From: UBA4416 sp031539425
GTDB taxonomy: Bacteria; Bacteroidota; Bacteroidia; B-17B0; Aurantibacillaceae
Assembly (NCBI GenBank): GCA_031539425.1
Contig: JAVKLI010000075.1
Coordinates: forward strand, 1-44,412
DNA: 44,412 nt
Reading direction: 5' to 3'
Of this stretch, positions 7,955 through 16,104 are shown one piece after another (positions within the stretch are counted from its first letter, which is position 1; every line of letters starts with the position of its first letter). Made by a program: the position numbers and the translations under genes. Under the pieces are notes generated by a model. That model was not told the origin of the DNA, did not search any database, and saw only the letters and a list, made by a program, of their open reading frames with translations.

Positions 7955-8122
7955 ACATTTTTTTTATTTTTTAGTTTGGTTTTGTATAGTCAAAAAATTG
8001 ACATTAAATCTTATATAAATTTTCATACTTTAAAAAAATGATGGATAGGAAGTAAAAGAATTTGAAGTCTTTCATCATTCAGGTTTAAATAACAAAATTA
8101 TTGATAAAAACTTTGTAACACT
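7955..8122 (+). pseudogene. fused remnant of an unrelated secreted-protein gene
   Basis: The exporter frame continues past its break as TFFLFFSLVLYSQKIDIKSY and stops at 8041. This resembles a Bacteroidota signal peptide ending in Ser-Gln rather than exporter sequence, and composition returns to AT-rich. A second frame then reads EVKEFEVFHHSGLNNKIIDK up to the convergent end of prmC. The simplest reading is the 5' part of another gene, lacking its start and frameshifted, joined to the exporter by deletion or recombination. Confidence 0.4.
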
Positions 8123-8995
8123 TTACTTTTTTTGAGCCTCTAAAAACCGTAATTTGCCGCTCATATCGGCTATTAAATTAATTACTTTAAATAAATTACT
8201 TTGTTCAACCTCTTGTTTAACCAAGTTTGCAGTTTTGGGGTTTAGTTCAAAGTATAAGTACCCATTACTATTTAAGTATGTATTACATAATACAATAATA
8301 GTAGTATAATATACGATAGGGCTTAAATTACTTACAAATAGGGCTAAGTGCGGCTCATGATTTAATACTTGAGGTGTCATGTCTTTTTTTTCAATTTCTA
8401 AAACATAAGGGGGATTTGAAACGATAATATCAAACTTTGTGTTAATATTAAAAACTTCAAATATATTTTGTTGTAAAAAAGTAACGTCTAATTTTAATTT
8501 TTCTTTGTTGATTTTTGCTACTAGTAAGGCTTTTTCAGATACATCAATACCTGTAGCATGGCTTAATAAAATATTTTTTTTTAACGTTAAAGCTATACAT
8601 CCCGACCCTGATCCTATATCTAACACCTGTATTTGTTTGGATTGATGGCAGTGTTTTTTTATAATAATATCTACAAGTTCCTCGGTTTCGGGTCTAGGAA
8701 TAAGTACATCTGGTGTAACATATAAATTTAAATTATAAAATGTTACCTCTTGAAGAATGTATTGAACGGGAATTTGTTTTTTGAGTTGGTTGAGAATATT
8801 ATAAAATGAAATTAACTGAGATTGATTTGCATATAGTTTATTGAGTTGTGAACTTCTTGAGTTTATTTGAAATGAATCGCATACAACGTAAAAAATAGCT
8901 TCTATTTCAGAAGCTTCATACAATGGTTTTAATTCCTTTTGATAGCAATTTAATATATCAAATAAACAATTTGATTTAATTTGATTTGATAGCAT
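8123..8995 (-). CDS. prmC: release factor glutamine N5-methyltransferase
   Basis: Uses S-adenosylmethionine to methylate the glutamine of the GGQ motif in release factors RF1 and RF2, improving termination. The 290 residues show the N-terminal helical domain, the linker VLIPRPETEELVD (98-109), the SAM-binding glycine motif VLDIGSGSGCIAL (124-136) and the catalytic NPPYV (194-198). It is the last gene of a minus-strand run VWA-hemH-prmC, with 19 bases between prmC and hemH. One of its substrates, prfB, is encoded at 18.5 kb. A second, diverged copy of its last 22 codons lies at 4286-4351. Confidence 0.95.
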   Translation of the reverse strand: MLSNQIKSNCLFDILNCYQKELKPLYEASEIEAIFYVVCDSFQINSRSSQLNKLYANQSQLISFYNILNQLKKQIPVQYILQEVTFYNLNLYVTPDVLIPRPETEELVDIIIKKHCHQSKQIQVLDIGSGSGCIALTLKKNILLSHATGIDVSEKALLVAKINKEKLKLDVTFLQQNIFEVFNINTKFDIIVSNPPYVLEIEKKDMTPQVLNHEPHLALFVSNLSPIVYYTTIIVLCNTYLNSNGYLYFELNPKTANLVKQEVEQSNLFKVINLIADMSGKLRFLEAQKK

Positions 8996-9014
8996 GTTGG
9001 CTTAATCTTTAGGG

Positions 9015-10031
9015 CTATTTTAAAGCAATAGTTTCTATAGCTTTCACCCAATCGTTTTCGCTATTTAAACTTTTTACCATGTGTAATTCTTGTCCGCCAT
9101 GGTGTTTAAATATTTCTAAGTATTCAATTTCAATTTCATATAAAGTTTCAAGGCAATCTGCTGTAAAGGCAGGCGAAAATACCAATATTTTTTTTGCGCC
9201 ATTTTTAGCTAAGTTTATAATTACCTCATCACTAAAGGGTTCTATCCATTTTTTGGTTAACCGACTTTGAAACGAAGTGGTTGTTTTTGACGGATCTATT
9301 TTTAAATTTTCGATTAAAAGCTTTGATGTTTCAAAACACGCTGCTTTATAACAAAAGGCATTGTCGTTATCATACGTATGTTCGCAATGATGGTTAGCGC
9401 ACAAATCGTTGTTAGGATATACCTTATCTACTTGGCTTATAGGTAACCCATGGTAGCTAAATACAATATGATCATAAGTATGAATAGGAAATTCCGATGT
9501 TCTATTTACAATGCAATTAATAAATTCGGGTTGGTTAAAGTATTGAGAAATGATTTTGAGTTCTGGAATAACCCACCACTTGGATACAATGCGCATAAAT
9601 TCTTCTAAAGCACTACCAGTGCTGCTTGAAGCATAATGAGGGAACATCGGAAATACTATGATTTTTTGATAATTTTTGTTTTTAATTTCTTGTAATACAG
9701 ATGTCATGCTTGGGTTTTGGTAACGCATGGCATAGGTTACATCAATATTTTGTAGTTTTAATTGATGTTCTAATTTTTGAGTTAACTCAATGGTATGCTT
9801 TAGTAATGGCGACCCTTCTGTGGAATGCCAAATTTTAGAATATATTTTTGAAGAGTTTTTTGTTCTAAAAGGCACTATAATGCAGTTAACTAAAAATTTT
9901 CTGAGTAACCAAGGAATGTCAATGACACGAGGGTCATTTAAAAACTGACTTAAAAAATTTTTAACATCTTTTTTTTTAGAGCTATCTGGAGTTCCTAAAT
10001 TAATTAATATTAGTAGTGTTTTTGAGTTCAT
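9015..10031 (-). CDS. hemH: ferrochelatase
   Basis: Inserts Fe2+ into the porphyrin ring in the last step of heme synthesis. The 338 residues follow the family: NLGTPDS near the start (11-17), the catalytic metal-site His194 in FSYHGLP (191-197), SFQSRL (253-258), and the acidic proton-transfer region FTADCLETLYEI with Glu295. Several cysteines (211, 216, 227, 232, 293) are present, but I do not see a clear cluster ligand set and make no claim. The gene begins 3 bases from the stop of the VWA gene upstream and is followed by prmC, so the three should form one transcript. Confidence 0.96.
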   Translation of the reverse strand: MNSKTLLILINLGTPDSSKKKDVKNFLSQFLNDPRVIDIPWLLRKFLVNCIIVPFRTKNSSKIYSKIWHSTEGSPLLKHTIELTQKLEHQLKLQNIDVTYAMRYQNPSMTSVLQEIKNKNYQKIIVFPMFPHYASSSTGSALEEFMRIVSKWWVIPELKIISQYFNQPEFINCIVNRTSEFPIHTYDHIVFSYHGLPISQVDKVYPNNDLCANHHCEHTYDNDNAFCYKAACFETSKLLIENLKIDPSKTTTSFQSRLTKKWIEPFSDEVIINLAKNGAKKILVFSPAFTADCLETLYEIEIEYLEIFKHHGGQELHMVKSLNSENDWVKAIETIALK

Positions 10032-10034
10032 GGC

Positions 10035-11414
10035 TTATTTGTATAAATCGATGGTTGTTATTTGATCTGAAAAAATTTTAAATTTTTTTTCAATTGTGTA
10101 TATAGATCCTTTGAGTTTTTTTGAACGCCATTCTAATCTATAATTTCCAGGTTGTAAATTGTAATTTTGTTGCATTTGTGTGGTTAAATTACACACCCAA
10201 TCTAGCTTTTTATTATCTTTTAAAATACAACCATCACCTTGCCAACCGGCATTTATTTTTAACAAACCAGCACTTTCAATTTCTATTATTTGGGTGCTAG
10301 ATTGGGTAACAATAACACTTTTAACTAAAATGCGAGGAAGGGTTAAAATTTCTAAACAATAATTATCTGTAATATATTTTTCTGTAGTATTTATTTGTTG
10401 TACATGAATTGTTACAGATGGTGTTTCACATTTTTTTATAACTGTTTTTAGTAATTCATTATTATAAAGTCCTTGTGGTGTTTTTATTTCAATAAATCCT
10501 TGTGGTGTTTTTATAGGAATGATGGTATGTTTACCTGAATATAGTTCTACATTAGTTACTTCTTGTGGCGGAATGGTGTGAGCTACAACGCGGTAATTAA
10601 TGTTTTTATCTATATATAGTGTGTCTGAATTTTGAAGATGGTTAAATGTATGAATGTAATTATATACATAACTATTAGTGTAATTGTTATAAAATGTTTG
10701 ATCGATGTTGGTTTCAGAAGGTAAGCCATAAAAATCCATTAAATTAACTTGCGCTGTGGTTTTATTTAAATCTTGATTAGAAATAATTTTTTGAATAGAC
10801 AATACTTCCACGATGCTATCATAATTATAAAAATTATTAAAGCAATCAAATGATTTTATTTGTTCGTTAGTAAGGCCAATTCCAATAATAAATGGTTTTA
10901 ACACAACGCCTTTATCAAATAAGGCTTGTTTGGCTTTGCATGGATCGCCACTGCACTCTTCAACACCATCTGTAATTAAAATAACAGTGTTAATCGCTTT
11001 ATTGTCTGGAAAATCTTTAGCCGATTCTGTAAGTGCATGTTCGAGTGGGGTAGTACCAGTAGGTTTTAATGTAGCTATGGCAGTTTTTATTTGATTTAAA
11101 TTATTTTTAGAAAATGGTACCAGCAATTTTGTGTCTTTGCAATCTCCTGGGGGGTATTGTACCGTGTGGCCTAATGCACGAAGTGCAAATTCGATATTTG
11201 TTTTTTTACTCAAGGTGTCTATAAAATCTACAAACACTTTTTTAGCATTATCAATTCTAGGTAACTCATTATACTTGGCTTGCATGCTATTACTAGCGTC
11301 AAAAATAAACAATATACGAATAAGAGGTTTTTGTTGCTTTACTTTCACTTGGCTCCAACCATATTGTGAAACAATAAAAGACAAAATCAATATTAAAACT
11401 AAGAGTGGCTTCAC
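10035..11414 (-). CDS. secreted von Willebrand factor A domain protein
   Basis: 459 residues with an N-terminal signal peptide (LLVLILILSFIVSQYGWSQ). The VWA domain follows: metal-ion site Asp39-x-Ser41-x-Ser43 in IFDASNSMQAKY, Thr in PTGTTPLEHAL and Asp in VILITDGVEECSGDPCKA. The C-terminal 200 residues are strand-rich, include two tandem copies of a KTPQG motif (IKTPQGFIEIKTPQGLY), and are not a family I recognise. VWA domains bind protein partners through a divalent metal, so a role in envelope assembly or adhesion is likely but unproven. First gene of the run with hemH and prmC. Confidence 0.85.
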   Translation of the reverse strand: MKPLLVLILILSFIVSQYGWSQVKVKQQKPLIRILFIFDASNSMQAKYNELPRIDNAKKVFVDFIDTLSKKTNIEFALRALGHTVQYPPGDCKDTKLLVPFSKNNLNQIKTAIATLKPTGTTPLEHALTESAKDFPDNKAINTVILITDGVEECSGDPCKAKQALFDKGVVLKPFIIGIGLTNEQIKSFDCFNNFYNYDSIVEVLSIQKIISNQDLNKTTAQVNLMDFYGLPSETNIDQTFYNNYTNSYVYNYIHTFNHLQNSDTLYIDKNINYRVVAHTIPPQEVTNVELYSGKHTIIPIKTPQGFIEIKTPQGLYNNELLKTVIKKCETPSVTIHVQQINTTEKYITDNYCLEILTLPRILVKSVIVTQSSTQIIEIESAGLLKINAGWQGDGCILKDNKKLDWVCNLTTQMQQNYNLQPGNYRLEWRSKKLKGSIYTIEKKFKIFSDQITTIDLYK

Positions 11415-11724
11415 CTAGAGATGTTAAGTTAACAAAAGTAATATCTAACAAAAAAAATGTAGCATCATTTAATAAAAACTTATGAGTTAAATTTTAACCA
11501 AAATACCAATTAAAAATAAGGTATAATATTCTATTTTAATCAAAGTTTGTTTTTTTTAATAAAATAATCATTCTCATATATTTAATTTATTTAACAATAA
11601 TTTTCATTAACACAACAAGTCATTACAAATTATAATAGTATTTTTGGCGCTTTTTAAAACGCACTTCAACTGTATATAACTTAAAAAAAAACGAACCATA
11701 TTAATTTCAACAAGTTTTTGTTTA
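11415..11724. other. AT-rich divergent spacer
   Basis: No gene is supported here. It must hold the promoters for the VWA-hemH-prmC run (leftward) and for the rightward genes. AATAATCATTCTCATAT around 11563-11580 vaguely resembles a Fur half-site, but in such AT-rich sequence this is not reliable. No tRNA or strong hairpin was seen. Confidence 0.4.
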
Positions 11725-12060
11725 GTGTTTGTAGTATATATTACATTGCAATTGTTACTTCAATTACAGATTCAATTTCAAAACAACATATTAATACACA
11801 AAAATAATTGTAATGTAAATGAGGTAGAGTTGGGGAAAGGTGGATTAACAAATTTACTTTTAGAAGATATTGAGGAAAAAGAGAATGAACAAAAGGGTAA
11901 ACAAAATATACAGTCTGATGTTGATGGTTTTTACTGTTCTAATATGTCAAATCAAACTTCATTTATTATAACTATTTTTTTTAAAAACCTATATTCAACT
12001 TTTCACAAAACAGTGTCTGGTTATATTTTAAAAATTTACAGGCCACCACAATTGCTTTAA
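11725..12060 (+). CDS. small acidic protein of unknown function, possibly frameshifted
   Basis: About 111 residues from a GTG. The middle is strongly acidic and Glu/Lys-rich (LLEDIEEKENEQKGKQN), and the C-terminal part is aromatic and hydrophobic (FIITIFFKNLYSTFHK). The N-terminus in this frame is odd (Gln/Leu-rich). The adjacent frame at 11699-11800 reads FNKFLFSVCSIYYIAIVTSI, a much better signal peptide, and would join after a small frame change near 11800, so the real gene may be longer and disrupted. Its plan resembles the small secreted protein at 37857, which also precedes a transporter operon. Not a family I recognise; it may not be translated. Confidence 0.35.
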   Translation: MFVVYITLQLLLQLQIQFQNNILIHKNNCNVNEVELGKGGLTNLLLEDIEEKENEQKGKQNIQSDVDGFYCSNMSNQTSFIITIFFKNLYSTFHKTVSGYILKIYRPPQLL

Positions 12061-12134
12061 TTAGTGTTTTAAAGATTAAAGCTATTTAAATAAACCTGTT
12101 ATTTTTATTTTTCACATTTTTATAATTATTTTAT

Positions 12135-13664
12135 ATGAAACCTATTAAGTTATTTTCACACATTTCAAAAGATTTTCCAGCTTCTATTGTTGTATTTTTA
12201 GTTGCCTTACCCTTATGCTTGGGCATATCATTAGCCTCAGGCGCCCCAATGATATCGGGCGTAATAGGAGGTATTGTGGGGGGTATTGTTATTGGCAGTT
12301 TAAGCGGCTCTCAGTTAAGCGTCAGCGGTCCTGCCGCTGGTTTATCTGCTATCGTTCTTACATCTATAGGTCAACTACCCACGTTTAATGCCTTTTTATT
12401 GGCTGTTGTGTTAGCGGGCGTTTTTCAAGTAGTACTAGGTTATTTAAAAGCTGGTATTATTGGCGATTATATTCCATCATCCGTAATTAAAGGGATGCTA
12501 GCAGCTATTGGAATTATTATTATTTTAAAGCAATTGCCCCATGCTGTTGGCTATAATATAGATTTTGAAGGCGATGAATCTTTCTCACAAATAGATGGTG
12601 AAAATACCCTTACAGCACTTCAATCTGCCCTTTATAAACTAACTCCCCTAGCACTTTGTGTCACTATTTTAGGGTTATTAATTCAAATAGTGTGGCCTAA
12701 AATTATAAACAAACAAACATGGTTAGGTTTTATACCAGCGCCTTTAATTGTGGTATTGGTATCAATTTTATTAAACATAGGTGTTAATGATGTTGTTGAA
12801 ATTTCAGATAAAGGATTAGTTTCTATCCCTATAGCAAATGATGTGAGTGGTTTTTTCACCTTTTTTTCATTGCCCGATTTTTTTCAAATTACTAATTCTA
12901 AAGTATGGAGTATTGCCATTACCCTTGCTTTAGTAGCCAGTATTGAAACCTTACTTTCACTAGAAGCGGTAGATAAAATAGACCCTGATAAAAATTTTTC
13001 GCCCACTAATAGAGAATTAAAAGCTCAAGGGGTTGGCAATATTGTATCTGGATTAATTGGAGGCTTACCCTTAACTTCTGTTATTGTACGAAGCTCGGCT
13101 AATGTTACAGCAGGGGGCAAAACAAAATTAACCACTATATTACATGGTTTATTTTTGTTAATTTCAATTGTTACCATTCCTAGCTTATTAAACAAAATTC
13201 CGTTAAGCGCCTTAGCATCTATATTACTTTTTACAGGGTATAAATTAACCAATCCTAAATTGTTTATTTCATCATACAAATTAGGCAAGTCTCAGTTTTT
13301 GCCATTTATTACTACAATTATAGCTATTGTGCTAACAGATTTATTAAAAGGGGTGGCAATTGGTATATGCGTTGCTGTTGTTTTTATTTTAATAAATAAT
13401 TATCGAAAAGCGTTTACATTAGTAAATATAGATAATAACTATTTACTTAAATTTAGAAAAGACGTTACCTTTTTAAATAAAGCCCATCTAAAAGCCCAAT
13501 TAGAAAGCATTAATGAAGATTATAATTTAATTATTGATTTAAGTGATGCTGATTTTATTGATATAGATGTATTAGAAATAATAAAAGAATATAAAGAGCA
13601 CTGTGAAACAGTAAACATTAAATTAGAAATTATACAAGGAAAAAATCAAAACTATTTTATATAA
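12135..13664 (+). CDS. SulP-family anion transporter with C-terminal STAS domain
   Basis: Inner-membrane transporter of 509 residues. The SulP signature region FLVALPLCLGISLASGAPM, the GGIVGGIVIGSLSGSQLSVS stretch and SGPAAGLSAIV are at the N-terminal end, followed by about ten more hydrophobic helices. A short STAS domain occupies roughly residues 435-509, with LIIDLSDADFIDID as its core. The carbonic anhydrase gene starts 4 bases after its stop. SulP proteins fused or linked to carbonic anhydrase typically carry bicarbonate, so inorganic carbon uptake or pH balance is the likely task; sulfate cannot be excluded from sequence alone. Confidence 0.9.
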   Translation: MKPIKLFSHISKDFPASIVVFLVALPLCLGISLASGAPMISGVIGGIVGGIVIGSLSGSQLSVSGPAAGLSAIVLTSIGQLPTFNAFLLAVVLAGVFQVVLGYLKAGIIGDYIPSSVIKGMLAAIGIIIILKQLPHAVGYNIDFEGDESFSQIDGENTLTALQSALYKLTPLALCVTILGLLIQIVWPKIINKQTWLGFIPAPLIVVLVSILLNIGVNDVVEISDKGLVSIPIANDVSGFFTFFSLPDFFQITNSKVWSIAITLALVASIETLLSLEAVDKIDPDKNFSPTNRELKAQGVGNIVSGLIGGLPLTSVIVRSSANVTAGGKTKLTTILHGLFLLISIVTIPSLLNKIPLSALASILLFTGYKLTNPKLFISSYKLGKSQFLPFITTIIAIVLTDLLKGVAIGICVAVVFILINNYRKAFTLVNIDNNYLLKFRKDVTFLNKAHLKAQLESINEDYNLIIDLSDADFIDIDVLEIIKEYKEHCETVNIKLEIIQGKNQNYFI

Positions 13665-13668
13665 AATT

Positions 13669-14301
13669 ATGAAAGCATATCAAAAACTATTATTAAACAA
13701 CAAAGCCTGGGCCAGTGAAAAATTAAACGACGATCCAGATTATTTTAAACGACTTACTGATATACAAACACCTGATTACCTTTGGATAGGTTGTAGTGAT
13801 AGCCGAGTGCCTACTGATCAAATAACTGGAACGCAACCAGGTGAAATATTTGTACATAGAAACATAGCTAATATGGTAGTGCATACCGATTTAAATTTAT
13901 TATCAGTATTAGAATATGCCGTACATTATTTAAGGGTAAAACACATTATACTTTGTGGGCATTATAATTGCGGTGGTGTAAAAGCAGCTATGTCTAACCA
14001 AAGCTTTGGCATTATAGATTCGTGGATTAGAAATATAAAAGATGTGCACCGTATTTATGAAAAGGAAATAGACAGTATTACCGACGAAAAATTAAAATTA
14101 AATAAGGTAATTGAATTAAATGTGAGAGAGCAAGTTTTAAATTTAGCTAAAACATCTATCGTTCAAAAGGCTTGGAAAAGCTATAAAGCACCCGATATAC
14201 ACGGATGGGTGTATGATTTAAAAGATGGGTTAATTAATCCAATAATAGAAATGAACGCGGGATCCTTAGAAGACAGCGTGTATCAGTATGACAACTTGTA
14301 A
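13669..14301 (+). CDS. can: beta-carbonic anhydrase
   Basis: Interconverts CO2 and bicarbonate at a zinc site. The 210 residues carry all ligands of the beta class: Cys42 and Asp44 in GCSDSRVP, then His98 and Cys101 in LCGHYNCGG; HRNIANMV (63-70) follows the usual spacing. No signal peptide is present, so it acts in the cytoplasm. It is coupled to the SulP transporter upstream and would trap or supply the bicarbonate moved by it, feeding carboxylases. Downstream, 14302-14582 holds no supported gene. Confidence 0.95.
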   Translation: MKAYQKLLLNNKAWASEKLNDDPDYFKRLTDIQTPDYLWIGCSDSRVPTDQITGTQPGEIFVHRNIANMVVHTDLNLLSVLEYAVHYLRVKHIILCGHYNCGGVKAAMSNQSFGIIDSWIRNIKDVHRIYEKEIDSITDEKLKLNKVIELNVREQVLNLAKTSIVQKAWKSYKAPDIHGWVYDLKDGLINPIIEMNAGSLEDSVYQYDNL

Positions 14302-14582
14302 CGTTTTGTGTTTTTTGAAAATAGAATTACATGGCCTTTGTAAATTGTTTAAAACAAGAAGTATTACTAGTAGAATTAAATAGTGAAGTGGCATTGCTCT
14401 TTACGCATTCTTAGGAACATTTTGATTATTTACCCGATTGCTAAAATGTGCAGCAGCAGTGTTGTACAAGTGATTATTATTTCCTAAATATGAAGGTGTG
14501 CAAGGTACCTATTTGAGTTACTTCGCTTACACATGAAGCTAAATCGATTATTAGAACTAAGTATATAGATTATAATTTGAAA

Positions 14583-16085
14583 TTACTTTACCCCAACCAT
14601 TAATTTTTTAATAAAAGGTGCTAATATCAAAATAACTACCCCAAAATAGAGGGCGTACAAGGCTAATTGACTGTAGCTATTTGTATAAACATATAGTTTA
14701 TCTAAATTACTTGAATTACTAGCATTTTCGGCTATGTTGGCACCAAGTAATCCTGCAAAGTATTGTCCGTAGGCGCTGGCTAAAAACCAAATCCCCATAA
14801 TAACACCTTGTGTTTTTTGTGGCGATAATTTGGTCATTAAACTCATGCCAATGGGCGACATGCACAACTCCCCAAAGGTAATAACAAGCCACGCTGATGT
14901 AAATATATTTAAGGATGTATGCCCAGTATCATTAGCAAAAAATTTAGTGATATAAAACATAAAAAATCCGCCAGCCAAAAACAAAAAGCTAATTCCAAAT
15001 TTTACTATAGAGCTTGGTTCTATCTTGCGTTTATTAAGCCATATCCACAAAACACCAACAAGTGCGGCTAACACAAATACAAATACTGAATTTGCCGAGT
15101 TGTTTATCCCGTTAGGATCTACAGTTATTCCAAGCAATTTATTATCTAAATTGTTTTGAGCAAATAAATTTAATGAACCACCACTTTGCTCATAAAATGC
15201 CCAAAAAAATATAGAAAAGAAAATAAAGGCCAAAGCAGCAATCAATTTTTTATTTTCTGTTTTGGTAAAATGTCGCATTTCAAAACCTAAGTATATCAAG
15301 GAAACTGGTCCAATAATGCACATAAAAATATCGGTATATTTTAAGTTATTTAATAATATAATAATTACCGGAATTAATACTATAGATCCAATGTAAGTGC
15401 TTATTTCAAAAAATAATCTTTTAACGCTACTAAAATTTAAAATAGGAGAAAGACCAATATCGCCCAATGTTTTTTGAGTAAATACAAAAGTTAAAAGACT
15501 TATAAGCATCACCACAGATGCAAAGCCAAAGGCTACATTCCATCGTAAATGCTCTGGAACTACTTGATTAAGCAACGTGCCATTGGCTACCGATACACAT
15601 AAATAACCACCAATAAGTGCACCTAAATTAACACCGGCATAAAATAATGAAAATCCAGCATCTCGTCTGTTATCGTTTGCATGATATAGCATGCCAACCA
15701 TTGATGAAATATTTGGTTTAAAAAAACCAGTACCAATTACGTTAAAAGCAATACCTATATAAAAAAAATTTTTAGGGTCTAATGTTAAAATAACACTGCC
15801 TAATATCATCAACAACCCACCCCAAAATAAAGATTTTCGAAAGCCCAATATTTTATCAGCCATAATACCGCCAATAAAGGTAAAGGCATACACATAGGCT
15901 TGAATAGCACCGTATTGTAAGTTAGCAGTAGTTTCGTTAATCATTAATTGATTAACCATAAATACCATTAACATGCCGCGCATACCGTAAAAGCTAAAGC
16001 GCTCCCACATTTCGCTAAAAAACAAATACCATAATTGCTTAGGGTATTTGCCTTTAAAATTTTGTATTTCGGATAAGGTATTCAA
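14583..16085 (-). CDS. POT-family proton-coupled peptide transporter
   Basis: Inner-membrane di/tripeptide-proton symporter of the major facilitator superfamily, 500 residues. The family motif Glu25-x-x-Glu28-Arg29-Phe30 is in SEMWERFSFYGMRGM, and the second signature FYAGVNLGALIGGYL and the late motif ELCMSPIGMSLMTKLSP are present. Around twelve or more hydrophobic helices are visible. It is the downstream member of a tandem pair, 19 bases after the stop of the larger POT gene, and probably shares its transcript. Sequence divergence between the two suggests different peptide preferences. Confidence 0.92.
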   Translation of the reverse strand: MNTLSEIQNFKGKYPKQLWYLFFSEMWERFSFYGMRGMLMVFMVNQLMINETTANLQYGAIQAYVYAFTFIGGIMADKILGFRKSLFWGGLLMILGSVILTLDPKNFFYIGIAFNVIGTGFFKPNISSMVGMLYHANDNRRDAGFSLFYAGVNLGALIGGYLCVSVANGTLLNQVVPEHLRWNVAFGFASVVMLISLLTFVFTQKTLGDIGLSPILNFSSVKRLFFEISTYIGSIVLIPVIIILLNNLKYTDIFMCIIGPVSLIYLGFEMRHFTKTENKKLIAALAFIFFSIFFWAFYEQSGGSLNLFAQNNLDNKLLGITVDPNGINNSANSVFVFVLAALVGVLWIWLNKRKIEPSSIVKFGISFLFLAGGFFMFYITKFFANDTGHTSLNIFTSAWLVITFGELCMSPIGMSLMTKLSPQKTQGVIMGIWFLASAYGQYFAGLLGANIAENASNSSNLDKLYVYTNSYSQLALYALYFGVVILILAPFIKKLMVGVK

Positions 16086-16104
16086 TTCTAAAAAATTAAA
16101 AATA

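Noticed and set aside
4270..8122. CRISPR array or phage defence island
   Set aside because: No regularly spaced repeats and no cas, restriction or abortive-infection genes beyond the PIN pair.
11560..11582. Fur-box-like sequence upstream of the VWA-hemH-prmC run
   Set aside because: Only a partial match in very AT-rich DNA, 150 bases from the gene start; chance matches are expected.
14302..14582. Short frame from ATG at 14330 (about 27 codons)
   Set aside because: Very short, no recognisable motif, no supporting context.
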